64,000 nt of DNA from NCBI RefSeq assembly GCF_022489025.1, contig NZ_JAKVTG010000008.1:88257-152256 (forward strand), read 5' to 3'. A program made the position numbers and the translations under genes. The DNA is from Planococcus halocryophilus. GTDB lineage: Bacteria > Bacillota > Bacilli > Bacillales_A > Planococcaceae. Shown here one piece after another: positions 25,143 through 34,628 of this stretch (the stretch's first letter is position 1; each line of letters opens with the position of its first letter). The notes under the pieces were generated by a model. That model ran no database searches. It was not told where the DNA came from and saw only the letters and a program-made list of their open reading frames with translations.

Positions 25143-27862
25143 ATCAATTCCAAACTGAAGGAAGCCGTCTCTACTATTTAACCATCAATCGTGGAGAACT
25201 TTTCCGCATCCAGGCAGCCAATGAAGCCGGCAATCGGATTCCACCGGAAATCTGGAAGCCGTATTTGTATTTTCTGGACAAAGATAGCTTTTACGGCTTG
25301 ACGGCACAAACTGATGGGTTGGATTTGGTCTTAACGCCCGCTGATTTTGTTCGTTTATTTCAAAATGAACCTCATCATTATGTGACGTTCGCTGGACAAC
25401 GAGCAGAAGATGAGAGTTGGCTAAAGCTCGCCGAAAAAGTCGCCGACTCGTTAAGTGACCCTGATTTATGGGACCATGTATCGGTTGAAGCAGATGATAT
25501 TGTGATTAGTGACAAGTATGGAGATAAAGAAATACGTACGTTTCTTGCTGATACAATTCATCATCAATTGCGTCAAAAAGGCTTAAGTGTAGCTCAACTG
25601 CCTTATATTCAAGGATTTGTTCAACAAGCCGGCTGGCAAGGTTTACTGGATGCAGATGATTATGTGGTTGCGGTGCAATTGAGCGAACCCGATGAAGATG
25701 AATATTGGTCTTTTAAAGTGGTTATGCGTTCAAAACGAGGCAGTGTTTATTGGTCTCCTTCTAAACGTCGTGCAAATGAACCTATACCTAAAGCGCTACC
25801 CGAAAAGTGGCGTTCGTTTGCGCCAGATATTAAAAATCGTCAAGCTTTACTACTAAGTTTATGTCCTTCTATTGAGAGTTTTGATGAAGACCGTTTTTAC
25901 CATGTTGAATGGACAGATGCAGAAATTCTTGAGTTTTTGCGCAATGACGCAGAAATCTTGCAAGCTTTTGGAGTTGAAGTGTCTATTCCTTCTTGGTTAA
26001 AAGCTGTTCAAGAATCAAAAATTCGCGTCAAAGCGAATGTGAACTCGACCATTAAAAAAGCGTCTGTTGTCGGCCTTGACCAAATCATCAATTTTGACTG
26101 GCAGTTTTCGTTAAATGGTCACGATCTTAGCATGCAAGATTTTCAGCGCTTAGTTTCGGAGAACAAAGAATTTATCCGCATCGGTAATGAATGGGTGCGT
26201 GTGGATTCAAACTTGCTGATGCAATTGCGGAAAATGATTGAAGAAGCAGAAGATGCCGATTGGACCATTAAGGATATGTTGTTCCAAAACGTACCGGAAA
26301 TCATGCTTGAGGAAACAACTGAAGAAGATGATCCACTCGTTGAATTCCATTTAAATAGATCGCTGAAAACGCTACTCGACAAACTTCTTGATAAGCGGGA
26401 TTTACCGGAAACAACGTTGCCACAAAACTTATTAACGGAGCTACGTCCTTACCAAAAAATCGGCTTTGATTATTTGGTATTTATGCGTCAAGAAGGCTTT
26501 GGACTGTGTTTAGCAGATGATATGGGTCTTGGAAAAACGGTTCAGCTCATTACGTACTTGCTTCATGTTCATGGAAAAAAACCTGATCATCCATCGCTAA
26601 TTGTTTGCCCTACCTCTGTACTCGGTAACTGGCAAAAAGAGTTAGAGCGCTTTGCTCCTGATTTAAAAGTAGTCACGCATTACGGCAGTGTCCGTCCAAA
26701 AGGCGAAGAATTTAATGCCTTTTTAGCTAAAGAAAAACCCGATGTCGTATTATCGACTTACGGTATCGCTTCTTCTGACGGAGAGGAAATGCAAAGTTTG
26801 CATTGGTCGAGCATTACACTCGATGAAGCACAAAACATCAAGAATATGTACACAAAACAATCGCGTACTATCCGGAAATTCAAAGGAGATCACCATATTG
26901 CTTTAACAGGCACTCCGATTGAAAATCGCTTGTCTGAGTTATGGTCAATCTTTGACTTTATCAATAAAGGCTACCTTTACCGCATCAAGCAATTTCAAGA
27001 AAACTTTATGATTCCAATCGAACGCGATAATTCTGAAGAACATAAAGAAAAGTTGCGTCAGCGTATTCAGCCATTCCTGCTGCGCCGGACGAAGAAAGAT
27101 CCGGACTTGCAATTAAACTTGCCTGAAAAACAGGAACAGCTGGAATATTGTCCACTGACACCCGAACAAGCCGCTCTATATGAAGGCTTGGTTCAGGACA
27201 CGGTGCAGAAAATGGAGACGCTCACAGGTTTCGAGAAAAAAGGACTTGTATTGAAAATGTTAAGCAAATTAAAGCAGCTATGTAACCATCCGTCTCTTTA
27301 TTTAAAAGAGCCTTATACGAACGCTGCTGAAATTCTTCCTCGTTCTCAAAAACTAGAGCGCATTGTGACCTTAGCCGGGGAAATTGCAGAACGCGGGGAA
27401 CAATGTTTGATATTCACACAGTACATCGGTATGGGGCATATACTGCAACAAGCGATTAACGAGTTGTATGGTCATGAAGTGCCATTCTTAACCGGTAGCA
27501 TGCCAAAACAACAGCGTGATACATTAGTAGCTCAGTTCCAAGCTGGGAAATTCCCTATTTTCATCTTGTCGTTGAAAGCAGGCGGCACTGGTCTAAACTT
27601 AACGGCCGCAACGCATGTTTTACATGCCGACAGATGGTGGAATCCAGCGGTGGAAAACCAAGCAACTGACAGAGCTTACCGCATTGGTCAAACTCAATTC
27701 GTTCATGTCCATAAATTTGTGACAATCGGAACAATTGAAGAAAAAATCGATTCTCTATTGGTTCAAAAGCAATCCATGTCCGAAGAGTTTATACAATCCA
27801 GTCAATGGATGACCGATCTTTCGGATAATGATTTGAAAGAACTGTTTACTTATTCACTTTAA
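25139..27862 (+). CDS. ywqA: SNF2-family DNA helicase/ATPase, YwqA-like
   Basis: 907 residues. An N-terminal region (1-about 420) of the bacterial SNF2-associated type with a conserved DWQFSLNG segment precedes the helicase core: motif I DDMGLGKTVQ (about 461), motif Ia CPTSVLGNWQKE, motif II LDEAQNIKN (DEAQ), motif III ALTGTPIENRLSELW, motif V LSLKAGGTGLNLT and motif VI QATDRAYRIGQ. All ATPase motifs are intact. These are DNA translocases acting on nucleoprotein; the B. subtilis homologue has no settled role. Terminator follows. Confidence 0.93.
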   Translation: MNQFQTEGSRLYYLTINRGELFRIQAANEAGNRIPPEIWKPYLYFLDKDSFYGLTAQTDGLDLVLTPADFVRLFQNEPHHYVTFAGQRAEDESWLKLAEKVADSLSDPDLWDHVSVEADDIVISDKYGDKEIRTFLADTIHHQLRQKGLSVAQLPYIQGFVQQAGWQGLLDADDYVVAVQLSEPDEDEYWSFKVVMRSKRGSVYWSPSKRRANEPIPKALPEKWRSFAPDIKNRQALLLSLCPSIESFDEDRFYHVEWTDAEILEFLRNDAEILQAFGVEVSIPSWLKAVQESKIRVKANVNSTIKKASVVGLDQIINFDWQFSLNGHDLSMQDFQRLVSENKEFIRIGNEWVRVDSNLLMQLRKMIEEAEDADWTIKDMLFQNVPEIMLEETTEEDDPLVEFHLNRSLKTLLDKLLDKRDLPETTLPQNLLTELRPYQKIGFDYLVFMRQEGFGLCLADDMGLGKTVQLITYLLHVHGKKPDHPSLIVCPTSVLGNWQKELERFAPDLKVVTHYGSVRPKGEEFNAFLAKEKPDVVLSTYGIASSDGEEMQSLHWSSITLDEAQNIKNMYTKQSRTIRKFKGDHHIALTGTPIENRLSELWSIFDFINKGYLYRIKQFQENFMIPIERDNSEEHKEKLRQRIQPFLLRRTKKDPDLQLNLPEKQEQLEYCPLTPEQAALYEGLVQDTVQKMETLTGFEKKGLVLKMLSKLKQLCNHPSLYLKEPYTNAAEILPRSQKLERIVTLAGEIAERGEQCLIFTQYIGMGHILQQAINELYGHEVPFLTGSMPKQQRDTLVAQFQAGKFPIFILSLKAGGTGLNLTAATHVLHADRWWNPAVENQATDRAYRIGQTQFVHVHKFVTIGTIEEKIDSLLVQKQSMSEEFIQSSQWMTDLSDNDLKELFTYSL

Positions 27863-27874
27863 TTAGCGTTAAAT

Positions 27875-27904
27875 AATCCGGCCAGGTCCCCACCTGGCCG
27901 GATT
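27875..27904. terminator. GC-rich bidirectional terminator after ywqA
   Basis: Perfect 13-bp stem AATCCGGCCAGGT / ACCTGGCCGGATT with loop CCCC, followed by TTCCCCTTTT. It separates the converging ywqA and small coiled-coil genes. Confidence 0.85.
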
Positions 27905-27925
27905 TCCCCTTTTAGACATGAAACC

Positions 27926-28069
27926 TTACCCTTTTTGAACAGTGCAGAAGATCGTTTTCAATTCACTTAGTTCCCGCTCCGCTTCTGCCAATCGTTGATG
28001 CAGCAAGGCGGTTAGTTTAATCAATTGCTCCATATGCACTTCCAGTTGCAGCTGCACATCTTTCGGCAT
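27926..28069 (-). CDS. 47-residue coiled-coil peptide downstream of ssbB
   Basis: Starts at ATG 28069 with GAAAGGAGG nine bases upstream, a strong site. It encodes MPKDVQLQLEVHMEQLIKLT, then ALLHQRLAEAERELSELKTI and FCTVQKG: one long amphipathic helix with heptad spacing of Leu/Ile, ending in KG. It begins 18 bases after ssbB, so it is likely cotranscribed. I do not recognise it. It may be a small partner of the single-strand DNA-binding protein, but that rests only on position. Confidence 0.7.
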   Translation of the reverse strand: MPKDVQLQLEVHMEQLIKLTALLHQRLAEAERELSELKTIFCTVQKG

Positions 28070-28086
28070 GGCTAAGTGCCTCCTTT

Positions 28087-28497
28087 CTATACGTTTACTT
28101 GTTCAGTTTCTGGCGGTTGGAAATCGAAGTCTGCATCGTTTTGTGGCGTTTCTTGCTGAGATGTGGTTTCTTCTTGCGTTTTTCGTTTATCGAGGAACCG
28201 GATTTGGTCACCTAGCACTTCTGTTACGTAAATACGTGTTCCATCCTCTTTATCATAGGAACGTGATTGCAATCGACCAGTAACTGCTACTAAAGATCCT
28301 TTTACACAGTATTTTGAGACATTGTGAGCGGGCCTACCCCAAGTGGAGCAAAGAACGAAATCTGTTTCTGTTTCTCCTTTCTGATTTTTATAATTTCTAG
28401 AAACTGCTACGATGAAGGAAGTATGTATACGACCTTCATTCATAACACGCATCGATGGATCTTTTGTTAAGCGACCTACAATTCCGACTTGATTCAT
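28087..28497 (-). CDS. ssbB: Single-stranded DNA-binding protein, SsbB-like
   Basis: 136 residues. OB-fold domain 1-105 with MNQVGIVGRLTKDPSMR, VCSTWGRPAHNVSKY-type and VTGRLQSRSYDKEDGTRIYVTEV motifs of bacterial SSB. The tail is short and ends QPPETEQVNV instead of the canonical DDDLPF tip, so recruitment of SSB partners through the tail is doubtful. B. subtilis ssbB (ywpH), the competence paralogue, also lacks that tip and lies in the same neighbourhood (ywpF, fabZ, mbl), which supports the name. Confidence 0.88.
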   Translation of the reverse strand: MNQVGIVGRLTKDPSMRVMNEGRIHTSFIVAVSRNYKNQKGETETDFVLCSTWGRPAHNVSKYCVKGSLVAVTGRLQSRSYDKEDGTRIYVTEVLGDQIRFLDKRKTQEETTSQQETPQNDADFDFQPPETEQVNV

Positions 28498-28792
28498 TTT
28501 CTCACCTCCTTTTGCTTATGTAGAGCATACTAAGAAGATTGAATTCTTTGCAAAATCGGAAAAATAATTTTTCATCGATTTTCTGCTTTCATATTTCATT
28601 TTTGAAGCTTTCCAAAAGATTTCTCCAGATTTCTTTTCTTGATTTTATTCAGTTTCCACAAAATCTTAGCCTAATGTAAAAATCATATTTGGTAAAAAAC
28701 TGTTATTTTAAATTGGCTGTTCTGATTCGTCGACTAAATCTCTTATATGCTATGTTATACTGAAACAAAGCTAGTATGGGAGGCATCGCCGC
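28498..28792. other. Divergent promoter region ssbB / ywpF
   Basis: 295 bases of AT-rich sequence. On the plus strand TATACT lies 40 bases before the ywpF start. I see no gene or clear operator; with a competence-type ssb one would look for a ComK box, which I could not identify by eye. Confidence 0.45.
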
Positions 28793-29224
28793 ATGAAAAC
28801 ATTTAAAATGCTGTCATTAGGTATTGAAAAAGAAGATCAAGTGACTGACTATCCGGTACATGATGGCATCATCATAAATCAGGAAAATAAGGAGCGTTCA
28901 TGGGTTCTTGAGATGCTCATCGATATACCACACCAAGAAACTTTTGATCGCTTAAAAGAAAGCAACGAAACAATAGCAGTCCAAGTTGTCATTTCTTATC
29001 CTAAAAACGAACCTGCACCTTTTGAGGTCGTTGTTAAAGATGTTAAAATCATGGGCGACCATGTCTCGGTATTAATGAAAGGCACATTAAAACGAGCTCG
29101 TCGAAAATACGCAGAAACGCTTCTTTCAGAACTTTTAGAGGATGGACTTGAAGGGCAAGAGTTGCTTGAACGTTTTGAAACCGATATGCGTACTCGTCCA
29201 GGGCTTCGTAAAGACGAAGTTTAA
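28793..29224 (+). CDS. ywpF: YwpF-like protein
   Basis: 143 residues behind GGGAGG. It opens MKTFKMLSLGIE, as YwpF does, and is of family length; position next to ssbB and near fabZ/mbl matches B. subtilis. Mostly beta strands to residue 100, then an acidic/basic helix (ETLLSELLEDG). No signal or membrane segment. Function of the family is unknown. The insertion element begins about 25 bases after its stop, so its native terminator may have been displaced. Confidence 0.8.
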   Translation: MKTFKMLSLGIEKEDQVTDYPVHDGIIINQENKERSWVLEMLIDIPHQETFDRLKESNETIAVQVVISYPKNEPAPFEVVVKDVKIMGDHVSVLMKGTLKRARRKYAETLLSELLEDGLEGQELLERFETDMRTRPGLRKDEV

Positions 29225-29306
29225 TACAACCTAGAAATTCCATAAATAAAAAAGCTGTGGCAGAAAGTTGAACTGACCCGTTAATATGAGACACAAGAAA
29301 AAATAC

Positions 29307-30074
29307 CTAGGCTGCCATTGTCCGATATTTAATCGGATAATGGCAGTTTAATTTTTGGAACGGTCGTATGTAGTTGTAATAATACATGTAATCTTCAACT
29401 TTTTGTTGTACAATGGCATTGGTTAGGTGCACCCTTTTCAGGGTGTAGAATTCTTCCGACTTTAGCGAGGAGTGGAAGGATTCAATGACGGCATTATCAA
29501 AGCAGTTTCCTTTGCGGGACATGCTGGTGATAATGCCGTTTTCTTTTGTCGTCAGTTGAAATGCACGTGAAGTGTACTGGGCACCTTAATCACTGTGTAG
29601 AATGGTTCCGGCTGTGTTACACTTTCGAAAGACCAGTTCCAACGTATCCAACACGAGCTGGGCATTTTGCGCGTCGCTGATTTGGTAGGCAATCACTTCA
29701 TTGTTATACAAATCTAGAATCGTCGATAAGTAAAGCTTGCTTTCTCCTGCCATTTTCTTCGCTCTTTTTAGTTTGACTCGGCATTGAAGATTATATTTCT
29801 GCATAATTCGCTGCACCGTCTTCCGATTCAGCTGGATGCTGTTATTTTTCAACACTCCTTTCACCGTTCAGTGCCCAACATGGAACTTCAGTTGTTCACA
29901 GATGGCGAGTATCTCTTTCTCCAACTCGGTCATCCCGTCCTCTCTATGGCGACAACGGTAATAAGTGGCACGAGGGACACCCATACAGTCGCAAATCATC
30001 GTAATGGAATATTTATCTTTGAAACAATCGACAAGTTCTAAGAAGAGGGTCGGTTCCACCTTCTTTCCCATCAA
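29307..30074 (-). pseudogene. IS3-family transposase OrfB with two nonsense codons
   Basis: The reading frame is continuous over about 255 codons except for a TGA at 29865-29867 (expected CGA, in GHRTVKG) and a TAA at 29586-29588 (expected CAA, in HSDQGAQYTS). The rve integrase domain is otherwise well kept, with SKLYLSTILDLYNNEVIAY around the first Asp, ILHSD around the second, and SRKGNCFDNAVIESFHSSLKSE carrying the final Glu. Both changes are C-to-T. The second stop falls right after the second catalytic Asp, so no active transposase can be made without readthrough. Confidence 0.9.
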
Positions 30075-30352
30075 TTCCTCTTGCGCTCGTAATACAGGAC
30101 CTTTTTCTTCAATTCATCTAGTTCGCTCAACTCCGCATTGTAACTGGATTGCTTACCAAGAGGTTGAGCCAGGCGATGCGTTTGTCCTTCTCGATGCCAT
30201 TTCATCCATGTCTTAATCTGCCCTCTGTTTTTAATCTGATGGATTCCCATAATTTCTGCGTTCGTATAATCCCCACTGAGTTTCATTCGGATAACCTCTT
30301 GTTTAATTTCCTCTGGATAGAATCGTTTGGTTGATCCCTTTTTTGAATCCAT
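30071..30352 (-). CDS. IS3-family transposase OrfA
   Basis: 93 residues from ATG 30352 (GGAGGTG about ten bases upstream). The N-terminus has a helix-turn-helix (YPEEIKQEVIRMKLSGDYTN, IMGIHQIKNRGQIKTWMKWH) and the C-terminus a leucine-zipper-like helix (LSELDELKKKVLYYERKRN). Its TGA overlaps the ATG of orfB. Intact, but useless for transposition without OrfB; it could still bind the IS ends. Confidence 0.85.
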   Translation of the reverse strand: MDSKKGSTKRFYPEEIKQEVIRMKLSGDYTNAEIMGIHQIKNRGQIKTWMKWHREGQTHRLAQPLGKQSSYNAELSELDELKKKVLYYERKRN

Positions 30353-30496
30353 ACAGAAAAACACCTCCAGTTTGTCGTTGAGTACTACATACGACGTTGG
30401 GGGTGTTTTTCCTTGTCTCATTTTATTGGATTACTCTAAGTCTTAGGGGACTTTCTACAACAGTTTTTTAGTATTGAATAGACCTCTAGTTTGGCA

Positions 30497-30877
30497 TTAC
30501 TCTATCGAGTTAAGTTTAGATTCAACAAAATCTGCCTCTGCTCTGCAAGCATAATCGTAGGAAGTTTGTAAGTACTCCTGTTTATTTTCAATACGTGCTA
30601 CTTGATTTTCTGAAGGTGGCTCTTTTAATATCCGATCAATCGTATGATTGATTTTCTCAGCTATGCTCTCGTGGAATTCAGGAGCAACTTTGACTTCCTC
30701 GGATACTTGTTTATACCACTTCGCTTCATTTTCTATGTATGCTTTCCACGCATTCATAAAGTCTGCTAACTGAAATTTTTGCTCTTGCCATTCAATTTGC
30801 GCCATATATCTTTCAAAAACTTTAGAAATGGATTTTGTAATACTGCTTTTCACACCTGGTGATAATGATTTGTACAT
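30497..30877 (-). CDS. Hypothetical protein, helical, 126 residues
   Basis: Start at ATG 30877 because GGAGG lies eight bases before it; the ATG five codons earlier overlaps that site. The sequence is almost entirely helical and charged (VFERYMAQIEWQEQKFQLAD, AWKAYIENEAKWYKQVSEEV) with a Pro break at KEPPSENQ. No membrane segment or known motif. It lies just inside the flank of the insertion element, downstream of fabZ. I do not recognise it. Confidence 0.6.
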   Translation of the reverse strand: MYKSLSPGVKSSITKSISKVFERYMAQIEWQEQKFQLADFMNAWKAYIENEAKWYKQVSEEVKVAPEFHESIAEKINHTIDRILKEPPSENQVARIENKQEYLQTSYDYACRAEADFVESKLNSIE

Positions 30878-30933
30878 ATGACTAACCTCCATTTACAAAC
30901 GAGAAATTTGCGCCTATATCTTTCCCAAAATAA

Positions 30934-31374
30934 TTATTTAGCTTCAGCGACTGGACCTAAAGCAAAAAGAATATCACATTCACATGCAAGCTCCCCATCT
31001 ACTGTAGCAATTGCATGACCTTTACCCATTGATCCTCGAAGTTTTGTTAGAACAACTTCTAAGCGTAATTGATCGCCTGGTACAACTTGTCTCTTAAAGC
31101 GACAATTATCGATTCCTGTAAAAAATGCTAAACGGCCTTTATTTGCATCTAACTGCAAAACCGCTGCTGCACCAACCTGCGCCAATGCTTCGACGATTAA
31201 CACACCTGGCATAACTGGATAACCTGGGAAATGACCATTAAAGAAATCTTCATTCGCAGATACATTTTTTAAACCAACAGCTTTTTTGCCAGCTTCGATT
31301 TCTAGAATACGATCTACCATTAAAAATGGGTAGCGATGTGGTAAAATTGCTTGAATTTGTTCAGTTGTCAACAA
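30934..31374 (-). CDS. fabZ: 3-hydroxyacyl-ACP dehydratase FabZ
   Basis: 146 residues from TTG 31374. I choose it because AAAGGAG lies eight bases upstream and the protein then begins [17 protein letters not shown], as FabZ proteins do; the ATGs upstream overlap or precede the ribosome site. The hot-dog fold signature is intact, with catalytic His in [12 protein letters not shown] and Glu in LIVEALAQ. It dehydrates 3-hydroxyacyl-ACP in fatty-acid elongation. Follows epuA-like gene and mbl, as in B. subtilis. Confidence 0.93.
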   Translation of the reverse strand: MLTTEQIQAILPHRYPFLMVDRILEIEAGKKAVGLKNVSANEDFFNGHFPGYPVMPGVLIVEALAQVGAAAVLQLDANKGRLAFFTGIDNCRFKRQVVPGDQLRLEVVLTKLRGSMGKGHAIATVDGELACECDILFALGPVAEAK

Positions 31375-31431
31375 ACGTTCCATCTCCTTTTTCTGCATTC
31401 ATGGGTTCGATAAACTACTTCATATAACGCT

Positions 31432-31695
31432 TTATTTGCCACCCATAATATCTAATATGTGCTGCCATGTTTCCCATTTCAATGCATCGGCGGGACTACC
31501 ATCACCAATTACGCCAAAGCCTATCATTACGCCTAGAACAGCCGCTAAAGCGATTAAGGCAATGACTATCACGATACGTAACCAAATGGGAAATAGACGT
31601 ATTTGAACCCACCATGTCTTTTTAGGACTTGCTGGTTCTGCCACATCTCTTTTAGCTTTTTTTCGAAGAGAAAAGTTTTTCTTCATTTCAGCCAT
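31432..31695 (-). CDS. EpuA-family small membrane protein
   Basis: 87 residues: a basic N-terminus (KKNFSLRKKAKRD), one membrane helix (about 41-63, IVIVIALIALAAVLGVMIGF) preceded by WVQIRLFPIWLRI, and a short outer tail. This matches the family often labelled DNA-directed RNA polymerase subunit beta (EpuA-like), which is a misnomer carried from an old name. Its place between mbl and fabZ is conserved. Function is unknown. Confidence 0.8.
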   Translation of the reverse strand: MAEMKKNFSLRKKAKRDVAEPASPKKTWWVQIRLFPIWLRIVIVIALIALAAVLGVMIGFGVIGDGSPADALKWETWQHILDIMGGK

Positions 31696-31792
31696 TCATT
31701 CTGTCAACCTTTCCATCTACTGAATTCTCGAATTTCACACGAAACTCGAATTTTTAAACTCTAGTTATTATAACCAGAAAGCGCGATTTTTG

Positions 31793-32809
31793 CTATCTGC
31801 TGTTTGGCCTTGTTTGTTTAGCACGAAAAATATTTTCTTTTGCTTCTAGCATTAAACCAGTACCAAGCACGACGCATTCCATCGGATTTTCTGCAATTGA
31901 AATCGGAATCTCTAGTTTCTCGGACAAATATTGGTCTAAGCCATTTAACATTGCACCGCCACCTGTTAAAACCGCTCCACTTTCAATAATATCTGAAGCC
32001 AGTTCCGGCGGTGTTTTTTCGAGCACTGCACGTGTTGCTTCGACAATGGCATCCACCGATTCTCTCAAAGCTTGTTCGATTTCAAACGAACTGATGGTTA
32101 AGGTTTTTGGATAACCAGTTAAAATATCGCGCCCTCGTACTTCCATCTTTTTTTCTTCAAGATGTTTACCTGCTGTACCGAGTTCTATCTTAATTTTTTC
32201 AGCAGTTTTTTCACCAATCAACAATTTATGCTGGTGCTTTACATATTTCATAATTTGCTGATCAAAGCGATCACCCGCCACTTTAATCGTTTCACTTGCT
32301 ACAATGTCTCCCATCGACAAAACGGCTACATCCGTAGTCCCTCCACCGATATCAATGACCATGCTAGCATTCGGCTGATAAATGTTAAGTCCTGCACCAA
32401 TTGCAGCTACTTTGGGCTCGACTTCAACATACACTTTTTTAGCGCCTGCTTTTTGTGCGACTTCTCGAATTGCATTTTGTTCGATGCTTGTTATATTTGT
32501 CGGACAGCAAATCAAAATGCGTGGTTTGGACATAAATCCTTTTAGTTTCAAGATGTGTACGAAATGCTTTAGCATCGCTTCAGTCACATCAAAATCATGG
32601 ATGACTCCGTCTTTTAGCGGACGAATCGATTCAATATGTTTGGGTGTTCTGCCCAGCATTTTACTCGCTTCTTTTCCCACTGCCAGAACTTCTTCAGTTT
32701 TTCTATCCCTAGCTACTATAGAGGGTTCGTTTAAAATGATTCCTTTACCTTTAACATATATTAATACATTCGCCGTTCCAAGATCGATTCCAATGTCTTT
32801 AGAAAACAT
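31793..32809 (-). CDS. mbl: Rod-shape protein, MreB paralogue Mbl
   Basis: 338 residues, actin-like ATPase. Phosphate 1 motif IGIDLGTANVL, phosphate 2 VIDIGGGTTDVAVLS, adenosine motif SGAVLTGGGAMLNGLD. The start MFSKDIGIDLGTAN and the place next to fabZ fit Mbl rather than MreB of the mreBCD operon. It guides lateral-wall synthesis by the elongation machinery at the membrane. In sporulating relatives spoIIID lies directly upstream; here the next gene upstream is murA. Confidence 0.93.
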   Translation of the reverse strand: MFSKDIGIDLGTANVLIYVKGKGIILNEPSIVARDRKTEEVLAVGKEASKMLGRTPKHIESIRPLKDGVIHDFDVTEAMLKHFVHILKLKGFMSKPRILICCPTNITSIEQNAIREVAQKAGAKKVYVEVEPKVAAIGAGLNIYQPNASMVIDIGGGTTDVAVLSMGDIVASETIKVAGDRFDQQIMKYVKHQHKLLIGEKTAEKIKIELGTAGKHLEEKKMEVRGRDILTGYPKTLTISSFEIEQALRESVDAIVEATRAVLEKTPPELASDIIESGAVLTGGGAMLNGLDQYLSEKLEIPISIAENPMECVVLGTGLMLEAKENIFRAKQTRPNSR

Positions 32810-32983
32810 TCAGCCCACGCCCCTTTTAAGCCATTTATTATGCTTTAGCAGTTAAGTAAGTCGTTATTTTCTAATTTGTCTATACGAAGATTCTAAAATA
32901 TAACTTAAAACCTTCTCTTAACTGAATATTTTATCATAGTGAGGATTGCATTGACAAAAAATCCTCGAACCTTTCGTTCCATT

Positions 32984-33022
32984 AAAAAAGCTTGCGGAAC
33001 TGGTAACCAGCCCCGCAAGCTT
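32984..33022 (-). terminator. Rho-independent terminator of murA
   Basis: Stem AAGCTTGCGG / CCGCAAGCTT with an inner CTGGTTACCAG palindrome and a minus-strand T-tract, 14 bases after the stop. Confidence 0.85.
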
Positions 33023-33035
33023 ATGATAAATGGTA

Positions 33036-34334
33036 TTAGACCAATTGCTCGACTTTTTCTTCAGCTTGTTCAACAGTTACACGCTCAATATCAGCGCCTA
33101 AAGCAGCAAGTTTTGTATGGAAGCCTACATATCCACGATCTAAATGATAAAGTTCGTTAACTCGTGTAATTCCATCTGCAGCAAGACCTGCAAGAATCAA
33201 TGCCGCTGCAGCTCTTAAGTCTGTAGCAGCAACTTCTGCGCCTTGTAGTTTAGATGGTCCTTCCATAATAACAGAACGTCCTTCAATTTTAACTGAAGCA
33301 TTCATGCGTCGGAATTCTTCTACATGCATAAAGCGGTTTTCAAAAACAGTTTCTGTCAATATGCCATTGCCAGTTGCAGTAAGCATTAATGACATCATCT
33401 GTGATTGCATATCCGTTGGGAATCCTGGATGTGGCATTGTTTTGATATCAATCGAACGAAGTGGACGACTAGCACGAATGCGTAATCCCTCTTCAGTTTC
33501 TTGGATATCGACACCCATTTCACCCATTTTAGAAATTAACGCAACCATATGTTCAGGTACAGCGTTTTCGATGATTACATCACCTTCAGTAATTGCTGCA
33601 GCTACCATAAACGTTCCAGCTTCTACACGATCCGGAATAATATAATGTTCAGCACCGTGCATTTCTTCTACACCTTCGATACGCATTGTATCCGTACCTG
33701 CACCGATAACGCGACCACCCATTTCATTGATGTAGTTAGCCACATCAACAATTTCTGGTTCTTTAGCAGCATTTTCAATAATAGTCGTACCTTCTGCCAA
33801 AGCAGCAGCCATCATAATATTTTCCGTTGCCCCAACACTTGGGAAATCTAAATAGATTTTTGCTCCTCGCAAACGGCCATTTGTTTTTGCTTCCACGTAA
33901 CCATTACCAAAGGTAATACTAGCACCCATCGCTTCAAATCCTTTTAAATGTTGATCGATTGGTCGTGAACCTATTGCACAACCACCTGGTAAAGCTACAC
34001 GTGCAAAACCGTTACGCGCAAGAACCGGTCCCATTACTAAAATAGATGCGCGCATTTTACGAACGTATTCGAATTGAGCTTCGCTTGATAACGTTGCTGA
34101 AGAATCAATCAGCATTTCATTTTTTTCTGGGAAATATTCAACAGATACGTTTAAGCTTCTCAAAACTTCTTGAATTGTATAAACGTCTGCTAAATTTGGT
34201 ACTTCTTTAATAATGCTCTTGCCGTTTGAAGCTAGTAATGCTCCAGCCAATACAGGTAAAACTGCGTTTTTAGCTCCTTCTACCCGTACCTTTCCTTTTA
34301 ACTTTTGGCCGCCTTTTACGATAATCTGATCCAC
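33036..34334 (-). CDS. murA: UDP-N-acetylglucosamine 1-carboxyvinyltransferase (first copy)
   Basis: 432 residues from GTG 34334; GGAGGG precedes it by seven bases, and the protein then opens [20 protein letters not shown] as MurA does. Catalytic Cys lies in [11 protein letters not shown] (about 116) and the KNA active-site motif in [10 protein letters not shown]. It transfers enolpyruvate from PEP to UDP-GlcNAc, the first step of peptidoglycan synthesis and the fosfomycin target. Location beside ywzB and the atp operon identifies it as the MurAA (main) type; a second copy is at 57084. Confidence 0.93.
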   Translation of the reverse strand: MDQIIVKGGQKLKGKVRVEGAKNAVLPVLAGALLASNGKSIIKEVPNLADVYTIQEVLRSLNVSVEYFPEKNEMLIDSSATLSSEAQFEYVRKMRASILVMGPVLARNGFARVALPGGCAIGSRPIDQHLKGFEAMGASITFGNGYVEAKTNGRLRGAKIYLDFPSVGATENIMMAAALAEGTTIIENAAKEPEIVDVANYINEMGGRVIGAGTDTMRIEGVEEMHGAEHYIIPDRVEAGTFMVAAAITEGDVIIENAVPEHMVALISKMGEMGVDIQETEEGLRIRASRPLRSIDIKTMPHPGFPTDMQSQMMSLMLTATGNGILTETVFENRFMHVEEFRRMNASVKIEGRSVIMEGPSKLQGAEVAATDLRAAAALILAGLAADGITRVNELYHLDRGYVGFHTKLAALGADIERVTVEQAEEKVEQLV

Positions 34335-34364
34335 AAATATACCCTCCATGTGTTTAATATTCAT

Positions 34365-34628
34365 CTATATATGCCTATTTACGCTTAAAAGTCCAATGTC
34401 ATTCTTAATAAACAAAACCTTACTCATATTACCTTCTTTTTTAATAAAAATCAAGCAAATTTACTCTCATTTTGTGTTAAATTTCAATTCGGACTCTATG
34501 TTATTCGAATAGCATGTTGTTTTTGTGTCCGTCAAGGAAGAAAGTCACATTTTAATAACAAGCTATTAGACCTTTTCCCCTCTATAGAGCGTTTAAACCT
34601 TATACACAAATTTATTTCCCAGGAAATA
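34365..34628. other. Intergenic region ywzB-murA
   Basis: Holds the murA promoter presumably, but no clear box pair. One TTATACACA (a DnaA-box match) lies at 34600-34608; a single copy is not significant alone. Confidence 0.4.

Larger units (their letters stand above)
29250..30468 (-). mobile_element. Decayed IS3-family (IS150-group) insertion sequence
   Basis: About 1.2 kb bounded by imperfect inverted repeats: left AAAGCTGTGGCAGAAAGT and right, on the other strand, AAAACTGTTGTAGAAAGT. Inside are orfA and a broken orfB in IS3 order on the minus strand. A target duplication could not be identified, because the ends lie in A/T runs. Confidence 0.85.

Noticed and set aside
23610..27862. DISARM- or other SNF2-containing defence system
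   Set aside because: YwqB-YwqA is a widespread core pair in Bacillales; no methyltransferase, nuclease or PLD gene lies alongside.
29250..30468. Active insertion sequence
   Set aside because: Two in-frame stop codons in orfB, one directly after the second catalytic aspartate.
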